Part shown: one piece after another, positions 18,129-25,971 of the stretch
Numbering within the stretch: position 1 is the first letter of the stretch
How the letters are laid out: the number at the start of each line of letters is the position of its first letter
DNA from: CAVWDI01 sp963793095
GTDB lineage: Bacteria > Chloroflexota > Anaerolineae > Anaerolineales > UBA4823
Assembly: GCA_963793095.1 (NCBI GenBank)
Contig: CAWBYY010000011.1
Coordinates: 1,240,001-1,304,000 of the forward strand
Direction of reading: 5' to 3'
Length of the DNA: 64,000 nucleotides
Notes under the pieces: generated by a model
The model's database searches: none
Seen by the model: the letters and a program-made list of their open reading frames with translations, nothing else
Told to the model about the DNA's origin: nothing
Position numbers and translations under genes: made by a program

Positions 18129-18156
18129 AGTTTGTTCCGCAGGATCTGTATTTAGA

Positions 18157-19674
18157 TCAGTTCAGATCTCCTTGCATAGCCCTCCAACCCTTTCCCCTCT
18201 TTAATAACTCACCCAGTTGATTGATTAAATCGGCGTTTTCCGGAAATCTGGAAATATTCACATTTTCATCCGGGTCAGTCTCATGATCAAACAGGTCACG
18301 GGCCATTACTTCCCCGCTGATTTCCTTGATCCATTCTGTGTAGCGATACCGATCCGTTTGTATACTGTAGCCGATTATCAGTTTTTCAGGATCATTCCTG
18401 TTAAGCGGCCATACCGAAATGGCTCCCTTTTTCCATGGTCTTCCCGGATTCTCAATAAGTGGTGCAAGACTTGCTCCCTGCAAATGTTCAGGAAGCTCCA
18501 GACCGGCTAACTCGCAGAGCGTTGGATAGATGTCCACAAATTCAACCAGGGCATTGGTTTTTAATGATGCCCCGGATTGTCCGGGTACTTTCAAAAGTAA
18601 TGGCACATGATTGTCCAGTTCAAACTGGGTGTGTTTGCACCACATACCATGTTCGCCAAGCTTCCAGCCATGGTCGCCCCAGAGTATCACGATGGTGTTT
18701 TGATCCAGGCCATTTTGTTCCAGTCCATCCAGCAATCTCCCGATCTGTGCATCGATGTAAGAGACACAGGCATAATACCCGTGCTTAAGAGTTCTGGAAA
18801 GAGTGTCATCCAAAAGCTCCTGACCTTTTGGAATGCCGGCATAATTTCTCAGTTCACCAAAATTATATTCGAAATACCTGCTCACATTCTCAGGCATATA
18901 TGGATTATCCGCCATTTCAATTTCATTTGCATCATAAAGATCCCAGTACTTTTTTGGTGCATTGAAAGGCAGGTGTGGTTTCTTGTACCCCACTGCCATA
19001 AAGAATGGCCTTTCACTGGATTTGTAAACCCCCAATTGATCAATGGCCAGATCCGTCATTAAGCCGTCATGATAGGCATTATCGGGCACATCCGGCGACT
19101 CAAACGCGGGACCCCTGCCACCACCCGGCTCTCCTCTTTGTTCCCGGTAATAAGCATCATAATCTTCCACGATCTTAATGGCCTCCTCCGATAAATAACC
19201 CCTTCCCTGTTCCGCAGTTTCGGGTATTACCCTGTTTGCTCCCCACTGTACCTGGCGGTCTATCCCGTGGTGGTAAATTTTACCTGAAGCCCAGATTTGG
19301 TATCCATTGTTTTCAAAATGCTGGTTGATCGTCAATACATCAGGGGCAAGTTCATCCAGTGAACTGGTGTTGTATATCCTCAGAGTATCCGGGCGCAAGC
19401 CACTCATCAAACTCGCCCTGGATGACATGCAAATGGGCTGCTGGCAATATGCCCGGCTGAAAATCATACCTTGCCTTGCCAGCCGGTCTATATTCGGGCT
19501 TTTTATGGCTTTATTACCATAACATCCCAGTTCCGTTCGAAGATCGTCAACTGCAATGAAAAGCACGTTGGGGAGGGGATGCCCATTATCACCTTTTTTA
19601 CTTATACCCTGGCAGGATGACATGGCAAAGGCCATGAATAATACAATGATCGAAAGTTTATGGTTTTTCATCAT
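18157..19674 (-). CDS. Iduronate-2-sulfatase-like sulfatase
   Basis: A 505-residue lipoprotein sulfatase. The start at 19674 (or 19671) gives a signal ending in the lipobox MSSC; a longer frame to 19761 adds a hydrophilic extension and is unlikely. The metal-site start is NVLFIAVDDLR. The formylglycine motif is CMSSR (Cys82), where Ser replaces the usual Pro, as tolerated in some subfamilies. ASGKIYHHG, KKPHLPFNAPKKYW and the C-terminal RYTEWI and DPDENVN segments are characteristic of iduronate-2-sulfatases. It leads the minus-strand lyase operon and is divergent from the deacetylase at 19807. A role in removing 2-O-sulfate from uronates is inferred. Confidence 0.9.
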   Translation of the reverse strand: MMKNHKLSIIVLFMAFAMSSCQGISKKGDNGHPLPNVLFIAVDDLRTELGCYGNKAIKSPNIDRLARQGMIFSRAYCQQPICMSSRASLMSGLRPDTLRIYNTSSLDELAPDVLTINQHFENNGYQIWASGKIYHHGIDRQVQWGANRVIPETAEQGRGYLSEEAIKIVEDYDAYYREQRGEPGGGRGPAFESPDVPDNAYHDGLMTDLAIDQLGVYKSSERPFFMAVGYKKPHLPFNAPKKYWDLYDANEIEMADNPYMPENVSRYFEYNFGELRNYAGIPKGQELLDDTLSRTLKHGYYACVSYIDAQIGRLLDGLEQNGLDQNTIVILWGDHGWKLGEHGMWCKHTQFELDNHVPLLLKVPGQSGASLKTNALVEFVDIYPTLCELAGLELPEHLQGASLAPLIENPGRPWKKGAISVWPLNRNDPEKLIIGYSIQTDRYRYTEWIKEISGEVMARDLFDHETDPDENVNISRFPENADLINQLGELLKRGKGWRAMQGDLN

Positions 19675-19701
19675 TTCTCTATTATTACCAGCAAGATACA
19701 G

Positions 19702-19739
19702 AATATTTAGCTTATGAATCTCAAATGAGAAATATTTAG
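19702..19739. promoter_or_regulatory. Operator-like palindrome between direct repeats
   Basis: In the gap between the divergent sulfatase and deacetylase genes, the palindrome TCTCAAATGAGA (19719-19730) is flanked by two exact copies of AATATTTAG (19702-19710 and 19731-19739). This layout would suit a dimeric regulator acting on both transcripts. No regulator gene is adjacent. Confidence 0.3.
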
Positions 19740-19806
19740 TAATTTTCCATTTAGCGGTCATTAAAGGCTGTGATCACCCGTTATTGAAAACTAAGTATAT
19801 TTCGTT

Positions 19807-20781
19807 ATGAAAAGAAGATCATTTCTGAGCAATAGTGTGGCCATGGGCCTGATACCTTTTTCATTTGAGACTTCCCAGGAAGTTTACCATGCGGAAGAAG
19901 TAACCCCAGAAAAACCACAATCCGGACAACCGCACAAGGGGAAAGTGCTGGCTGCCATTCAACCCCACTCTGATGACATACCCATATTTGCCGGGGGTAC
20001 TGTCGCCAAGTTAATTAAAGAGGGTTACACCGGGTACCTGATCAGAACAAGCAATGATGACCATGCCGGCCGGGGGAGCACGGTAGGTGAAGTAATCCAT
20101 AACAATGAAAAAGACAATGATCAGGTAGCCATTGCATTGGGATTGAGTAAAGTATATGATCTTGGTTACCGCAATCACAGGATGGACAATATCAGTATAC
20201 AGGAATTGAGGGGCCGTTTAATCTTTCTTTTCCGCCTGCTTAAGGTCGACACCATTATCTCATATGATCCCTGGGGCCATTACGAGGAAAACCCGGACCA
20301 CTATGTTACGGCCAGTGCTGTAGAATCTGCCTGCTGGATGGCTGGTGGCGGACTGGATTACCCGGAGCATATGGATGCCGGGTTGCAGCCCCATGCAGTT
20401 AAGGAAAGGTATTACTATGCCCGTGGCCCACAGCTTGTAAACAGGATTGTAGATATAAGTGAAACCATTGACCAAAAAGTGGAGTCCAACCGTGTGATTG
20501 TAACGCAGGGACCTGGAGGAGATGCGGGGGTACGATTAAAGGAACGTCTGGCCCGGGAAGGTAAATACCTGACCCTGTTGGGGGAAAGCAACGAGAGTGC
20601 CAACAGGAATTATATTAAAAACATCGTTTTTGATATTGACTCTCAAAGAATACGGGGAGTCCCTTCAGATAAAGACGTTGGAAAACCATATGGCTTTGAA
20701 TGGGCCGAACGGTTTCACTATATTGGTCCACAGGCATCAAAACTGGAGGAGTATATCAGGTCGAATGCCCTGGAAAAATAA
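19807..20781 (+). CDS. PIG-L/LmbE-type deacetylase, exported
   Basis: A 324-residue zinc-dependent de-N-acetylase of the PIG-L/LmbE family, with a twin-arginine-like start (MKRRSFLSN). The metal and catalytic motif is QPHSDDIPIFAGG: His54, Asp56 and Asp57 are kept, but the common HPDDxE form is changed to HSDDIP. The second metal His is in NPDHYVTA (about residue 165). ISYDPWGHYE is the usual preceding strand. It would remove acetyl groups from N-acetylated sugars, perhaps in the periplasm. The GH78 gene starts 17 bases later, so the two form an operon. Confidence 0.82.
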   Translation: MKRRSFLSNSVAMGLIPFSFETSQEVYHAEEVTPEKPQSGQPHKGKVLAAIQPHSDDIPIFAGGTVAKLIKEGYTGYLIRTSNDDHAGRGSTVGEVIHNNEKDNDQVAIALGLSKVYDLGYRNHRMDNISIQELRGRLIFLFRLLKVDTIISYDPWGHYEENPDHYVTASAVESACWMAGGGLDYPEHMDAGLQPHAVKERYYYARGPQLVNRIVDISETIDQKVESNRVIVTQGPGGDAGVRLKERLAREGKYLTLLGESNESANRNYIKNIVFDIDSQRIRGVPSDKDVGKPYGFEWAERFHYIGPQASKLEEYIRSNALEK

Positions 20782-20798
20782 GATCAATTCATGATTGT

Positions 20799-23102
20799 AT
20801 GAACAGAACAGCAGCCATTACATTATCATTATTCATAAGCCTTGCGGGTATTTCACAGGGCATGAACTGGACAGCCGAACGCATTACTTCTGCCCAAAGC
20901 CAGAGCGAATCGAATTCCTGGATAAACTTCCGGACAGAAATTGAAATGGAGAGTGTACCGGGTAAGGCTCTTGCCTGCATTGCCTGCGACTCAAAATACT
21001 GGATGTGGATCAACGGAAACCAGGCTGTCTATGAAGGGCAGCTGAAAAGGGGGCCAAATCCGGATGATACCTATTACGATGAGGTGGATATAGCACCTTT
21101 CCTGAAAAAGGGGAACAATACCATTGCCATTCTGGTCTGGTATTTTGGCAAGGATGGATTTTCCCATAACAGCAGTGGTGAAGCGGGACTGGTATTCCAG
21201 TGTGATGAGATCGGACTGGCCTCGGATGGTGAGTGGAAGGCCCGGCTCGATCCGGGGTTCGAACATACCGCAAGTCCTTATCCCAATTACCGCCTGCCGG
21301 AATCCAACATCCGCTTCAATGCACAGGCTGGAAATTTTGACTGGATCCAACCGGGCATTGATTTGAAGGGATTCGGGAATGCAAGGGTCATTGCTGAAGC
21401 CGAATCCCCTCCCTGGAACAAACTTGTCAAAAGACCCATACCTCTATGGAAGGATTACGGCCTGAAGAATTATGAAAACAATGATGAGATCCCATCTACA
21501 AGCAATGGTGGCGAGATCATCTGCACGTTGCCATATAACTGCCATATCAGTCCCTATCTTGAAATTGAGGCGCCTGCCGGACTGCTCATCAATATCCAGA
21601 CCGATAATTATGATTACATGGGACTGCCCGCTGCATCGGTCAGGGCAGAATATGTTACAAAGGAAGGTGTGCAGCAGTATGAGTCGCCGGGGTGGATGAA
21701 TGGCCACATGGTAAAATACAAAATCCCGGAAGGCATTGAGATCAAAGCGCTGAAGTACCGGGAGACAGGTTATAATTGCGGGTTCACCGGTTATTTCGAA
21801 TGTGATGATGATTTCTTAAATAAGCTCTGGCAAAAGGCCAACCGTACCCTCTATGTGACCATGCGGGATACCTACATGGACTGCCCCGAAAGAGAACGGG
21901 CCCAATGGTGGGGAGACCTGGTAAACGAGAGTGGTGAGGCATTTTATGCATTGAGTCCTTCTGCGGCCGCCCTTACAAAAAAAGGAATGCTGGAGCTCAT
22001 CAACTGGCAGCGCAATGATGGCACGATTTACTCACCGGTCCCAGAGGGGAACTGGGACAGGGAACTGCCGGGTCAGATGCTGGCCAGCATTGGTTATTAT
22101 GGCTTCTGGAATTATTACATGAATACCGGTGACAATGAAACAGTTGCCAAGGTTTACAATGGCGTGAAAAGATACCTGGATATCTGGCAGATTACGGATA
22201 AGGGGATACTGGTGGAACGGGAGGGGGACTGGTACTGGGGTGATTGGGGCGAGAAAATTGATAAACAGCTGTTATTCAATGCATGGTACTTCCTTGCTTT
22301 AAAAGCATACGCGAATATGTCTGAGCTGCTGGGTAAAGATCGGGAATTTACCCGTATTCAGGAGGAGATGGCAGCTTTCAAAAAATCCTTTAATACTGTT
22401 TTCTGGGACGGGAGAGGATACCGTACGGCCAATTATGAAGGTGCATATGATGACCGGGCACAGGCGCTGGCTGTGGTATCCGGACTGGCGGATAAACATC
22501 AGTACCCGGCTCTTTTGAAAATATTCAGGAGCACATTCCTGGCCAGTCCCTATATGGAGAAATATGTCCTGGAAGCCCTTTTTGTTATGGGTGAAGACGA
22601 ATATGGACTGGAGCGGATGAAAAAAAGGTTCTGGAAGATGGTTGAAGAATCAGCATACACTACACTTTATGAGAATTTTGGCGGTGGACAGGACATGGCA
22701 GGCAGCGGCACAAACAACCATGCCTGGAGCGGTGGTGGATTAACGATTTTGTCAAAGTACGTTTGTGGCCTTTCACCCATTGAACCGGCGTGGAAAACCT
22801 TCCGGGTAAAACCACAGCCAGGGTTTTTAAAGTCCGCTGCAACAGGGAACGAAACCATTGCTGGAGATATTTCCGTCAGGGTGGAACAAGACAAATCTTT
22901 GTTCACGATAAATCTCAGCGTACCCACCGGTACCCATGCATTGGTTTGCATTCCTGTCGATCGCAGGTCCATTGATGTAAACGGAACCCGGGTATTCCAA
23001 AAAAAAGCCGTTCAAAATGAACTGGCCACATTCGAAGGCACAGAGGACGGATATAACCGTTTTAAGGTCGGATCCGGCCAGTTTACCTTTTCAGCAAGGT
23101 AA
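20799..23102 (+). CDS. GH78-type alpha-L-rhamnosidase
   Basis: A 767-residue exported enzyme. The start at 20799 gives a signal peptide; a longer in-frame start at 20700 lies inside the deacetylase gene. N-terminal beta-sandwich modules (WMWINGN, then a GWMNGH segment) precede an alpha/alpha barrel with the GH78 signature DCPERERAQWWGD (about residues 361-373). This keeps the spacing of the Asp, general-acid Glu and second Asp of GH78. A C-terminal beta-domain follows. It is shorter than many GH78 enzymes. It hydrolyses terminal alpha-L-rhamnosides; linkage cannot be told. It converges on the lipoprotein gene at 23118 across a shared hairpin. Confidence 0.85.
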   Translation: MNRTAAITLSLFISLAGISQGMNWTAERITSAQSQSESNSWINFRTEIEMESVPGKALACIACDSKYWMWINGNQAVYEGQLKRGPNPDDTYYDEVDIAPFLKKGNNTIAILVWYFGKDGFSHNSSGEAGLVFQCDEIGLASDGEWKARLDPGFEHTASPYPNYRLPESNIRFNAQAGNFDWIQPGIDLKGFGNARVIAEAESPPWNKLVKRPIPLWKDYGLKNYENNDEIPSTSNGGEIICTLPYNCHISPYLEIEAPAGLLINIQTDNYDYMGLPAASVRAEYVTKEGVQQYESPGWMNGHMVKYKIPEGIEIKALKYRETGYNCGFTGYFECDDDFLNKLWQKANRTLYVTMRDTYMDCPERERAQWWGDLVNESGEAFYALSPSAAALTKKGMLELINWQRNDGTIYSPVPEGNWDRELPGQMLASIGYYGFWNYYMNTGDNETVAKVYNGVKRYLDIWQITDKGILVEREGDWYWGDWGEKIDKQLLFNAWYFLALKAYANMSELLGKDREFTRIQEEMAAFKKSFNTVFWDGRGYRTANYEGAYDDRAQALAVVSGLADKHQYPALLKIFRSTFLASPYMEKYVLEALFVMGEDEYGLERMKKRFWKMVEESAYTTLYENFGGGQDMAGSGTNNHAWSGGGLTILSKYVCGLSPIEPAWKTFRVKPQPGFLKSAATGNETIAGDISVRVEQDKSLFTINLSVPTGTHALVCIPVDRRSIDVNGTRVFQKKAVQNELATFEGTEDGYNRFKVGSGQFTFSAR

Positions 23103-23124
23103 AATCGGTTTTTAGCTTTACCTT
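23096..23124. terminator. Shared hairpin between convergent genes
   Basis: An 8-bp inverted repeat (AAGGTAAA / TTTACCTT) with a T-rich 13-base loop spans both stop codons of the GH78 gene and the convergent lipoprotein gene, whose ends are only 15 bases apart. It could stop transcription from both sides. Confidence 0.45.
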
Positions 23125-24608
23125 TCCAGATAAATAAGCCGGGACTGAATATCCATTTGATTGGCGATCAGGTAGAGCCTCAATAGCTCCATCATCAGGT
23201 TATCCGCACGGGTGATGGCCTCATAATGCCGGTGCTTTGAACTGGCTTTTGGAAGCGGTGAGGATTCATCAAAAAACATATCCAGGGCCATCTGGGCAAA
23301 GTGGTGTGCCCTTGTAAGGTAAATCTCATCTGATGTGATCTCATGGGCATTCAGGAGCAAATGAATGACATCTCCCAGCGACCCCGGGTATACCGGGAAG
23401 TCGGTAACCGGTTCTGTATCCAGGTAGCGGTCAGCAGCGGCCAGGATAAGATGCCTGAATCCTTCATTGCCTGTCTGTTGAAAACGCAGCATGCATACGT
23501 TCGCAGCGTTTGCATCGGTACTTTCCCCATAGCCGGTAGTCCACCGGTCTGTATAAATCCGGTTATTCCCATTCCTGACATCCTCGGCAGCAAGTGTCTC
23601 AGCATTCCCTTGTGATACAAATCCTGATCCATTTGGTGAAACATCATGCTCAATCCTCAAATAGACCTCATCAATTTCCAATGCCATTTCTCTCAATTTA
23701 ATGCCCGTTTCCCGGGGCAACTTTGGTGCCGCATCCCAGAGATCAATGGCCAACCCAAGGTTACTGCTTGGCCAAAGCAACAGGTTTGTGGAACGGGGAT
23801 TATCTACCTCCCCGGGGATGGCCCCTGATGTGCTGTTCCTGTTCCTGCGATAAAAATCATACATTACCTCTATGGCCCTGAGATACAATGTATCCCTGGT
23901 CTGTTCATATGCCTCGGCCCAGGTTGCTATAAAAAACCCTCCATGTCTCGGATACTGGTTCTGTATTCCTGTCCCATGACTATCATACTGCGCATGACGC
24001 GAAAACTCGCCCGTCGCATGATCATGGATCTGATGGTTCCATAAACCTGAGGCAAAATCAATGCAAGGCTGAGGTGTCAGCTCATAACATTTCTCCCAGA
24101 ACACCCATGGTCTGAAAAATTCGTGGTTATACCGCTGATTTTTTTCAATGGTCGTTTCAGTGTTGAAATCCCACCCAATGTGCTCGCCCCAGGCCATTAG
24201 CCCGGTTTGCTTGCTCTGGCAATTTTCAAAGAACCATTTCAGGGTTTTGTCCGCTTCTTCTGCATATTTCCTGTCTCCCGTCAGCTCGGTCAAAGCGTTG
24301 AGGATTTGATAGAGGTTTTCATCATGCATGGGATTGGCCCCGGTCAGCATTCGGTCATGCGGCCTGATGCCCCAGCTTTCTCTCTTAAGTGAAAGCAATG
24401 ATTCCAGTGAATCACCCTCAGGAAGGCTCATTGATTCCCGGAGAAGCGTTGAAGCGATCAGGGGCGAGTTTTCCCTCCCATAGGTATCCCTGCCAAACTC
24501 CAGCAATGCATTGGCATAATCCTCAACATGAACCAGGTACTCGGCATGTTTCCTGTTCTGGCAGGAACTCAGCATAAGGGTGATCATTATAAATACATAA
24601 AATCTCAT
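23118..24608 (-). CDS. Lipoprotein with alpha/alpha-barrel, function unknown
   Basis: A 496-residue lipoprotein; its signal ends at LMLSSC. I do not recognise a named family. The sequence has the helical repeats of an alpha/alpha barrel, with aromatic and acidic loops such as HDENLYQILNALTEL, MAWGEHIGWDFNTE, NHEFFRPW, YPRHGGFFIATWAEA and a TDRWTTGYGEST segment. Such folds are used by pectate-type lyases and by several glycosidases. The position at the end of the 34-kb sulfatase/glycosidase run, with a 4-base overlap to the sulfatase gene before it, supports a role in glycan breakdown. Catalytic residues cannot be assigned. Confidence 0.65.
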   Translation of the reverse strand: MRFYVFIMITLMLSSCQNRKHAEYLVHVEDYANALLEFGRDTYGRENSPLIASTLLRESMSLPEGDSLESLLSLKRESWGIRPHDRMLTGANPMHDENLYQILNALTELTGDRKYAEEADKTLKWFFENCQSKQTGLMAWGEHIGWDFNTETTIEKNQRYNHEFFRPWVFWEKCYELTPQPCIDFASGLWNHQIHDHATGEFSRHAQYDSHGTGIQNQYPRHGGFFIATWAEAYEQTRDTLYLRAIEVMYDFYRRNRNSTSGAIPGEVDNPRSTNLLLWPSSNLGLAIDLWDAAPKLPRETGIKLREMALEIDEVYLRIEHDVSPNGSGFVSQGNAETLAAEDVRNGNNRIYTDRWTTGYGESTDANAANVCMLRFQQTGNEGFRHLILAAADRYLDTEPVTDFPVYPGSLGDVIHLLLNAHEITSDEIYLTRAHHFAQMALDMFFDESSPLPKASSKHRHYEAITRADNLMMELLRLYLIANQMDIQSRLIYLER

Positions 24609-25970
24609 ATGGCATCATTCTCTTTAAGTGAACCTGAAGATACCAGCTCTTTTTTCAAGCGCTTATGGATCTTGTTTTCTTTGCGGCTTAACCGGTCAAG
24701 ATCAAGGGGTGATGTCTGGTCTATATCCATTTCCAGGTCAAAAAAATCGCCGTTATTGAAAAGGACATAGCGATGGTCACGGGCCATTTCCCGTGCTCCT
24801 TCGAGGGTGCGTCCATTGGCACCCCAGTAATGGCAGAAAATGGCCTTGCGGGGTTTGCCTTTCTTTCCTTTCAGCTGTGGAAGGAAGGATCGCCCGTCCA
24901 GGTTCGGAGCGGGTACCTCCGCGCCCGCCAGGTCGCAAAGGGTGGGAAGCATGTCTGAAAAATCAATCAGGTCATCCGTAGTCTGTCCAACCGGAGTTAC
25001 ACCCGGCCAGGACACGATGAGCGGGTACATGGGTACCCCGGTCCGTCATATGGGATTTCCCTCCCCTGATGATGCTGCCATCCCTCATCTTTGTATAAAT
25101 ATTGGTAGCGGTACCGTTATCCCCTGTAAACATGATCACCGTATTTTCACGCAGTCCGAGTTCATCTACCTTTTCAATTATGTTCCCCACTATCTTATCC
25201 ATATAATTAACCATATCCGGAAAAAAGCTGGAATCACCCGCATGTTTCTTCATGGGATACCGCATATCCGGATCAGTCCATTCCGGGGAATCCGGGGTTG
25301 GCGTGAAAGGATTGTGGACCAGCACCATTGGATAATAAACAAGGAAGGGCTGGTCCTTTTGTTCTTCCATGAAAGCCAAAATAAAATTGGAGAAAACATC
25401 GGGGCCATACTGTCCTTTGAGTATGGGCAGCTCCGCACCGTTCTTCACAATCAGGGGGTCGGCATAACGTTCTCCTGCCTGCTTGTATTTTGATACCTGC
25501 CAGAGACAGGAAGCATCGAATCCCAGGTCTGCAGGCCTGTTCAGATCATCCCATCCGGGTTTTTTCATTTGCCATCCATTCAGCTGCCATTTGCCGGAGA
25601 TACAGGTAGCATATCCTGCCTTCCTTAAGAGTTGTGCAAAAGTAACCTGGCTGGGATCCAGGTATTCAAATCCCTGGTAGTTCCGGTTGTTATAGAGCCC
25701 CGTCATAATCTGGACACGGGTAGGTGTACAAACTGGCTGTGCATGGCATTGGGTGAAACGCAATCCGGAAGCAGCAAGACTGTCCAGTACCGGTGTATTA
25801 TATTCAGCAGCTCCATAGCATGCCAGAGCCTCCTGTCCCAGATCATCCGCCATGATGAGAATGATGTTGGGCTTCCCCTCCCGGTTGCCGGATGCCGGTT
25901 CCGGAATTGAAGAACCGGTGATGAAGAATATTGATAGAATGAGTGAAAGTGCGTATAAAAATGATCTCAT
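24605..25970 (-). pseudogene. Sulfatase with a single frameshift
   Basis: An exported sulfatase of about 455 residues, read in two frames. The first part starts at 25970 (MRSFLYALS signal) and contains NIILIMADDLG, the formylglycine motif CTPTR (Cys81), SGKWQLNGW and FTGDNGT. Near 25020 the frame breaks after GTHVP and continues as PLIVSWPG, the usual sulfatase sequence at this place, then DMLPTLCDLAG to a stop at 24605. One added base, or two removed, restores it. Either the gene is newly inactivated or the base call is wrong, since both halves look well conserved. It overlaps the next gene by 4 bases and lies 1 base after the GH116 stop. Confidence 0.85.
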
Positions 25971-25971
25971 A

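Noticed and set aside
21900..22020. GH78 active-site motif thought to be shortened
   Set aside because: On counting, the Asp-Glu-Asp spacing in DCPERERAQWWGD equals that of the second, classical GH78 protein, so the site is intact.
24840..25493. 217-codon frame opposite the frameshifted sulfatase
   Set aside because: Antisense to clear sulfatase motifs; composition rich in Pro, Arg and His without domain features.
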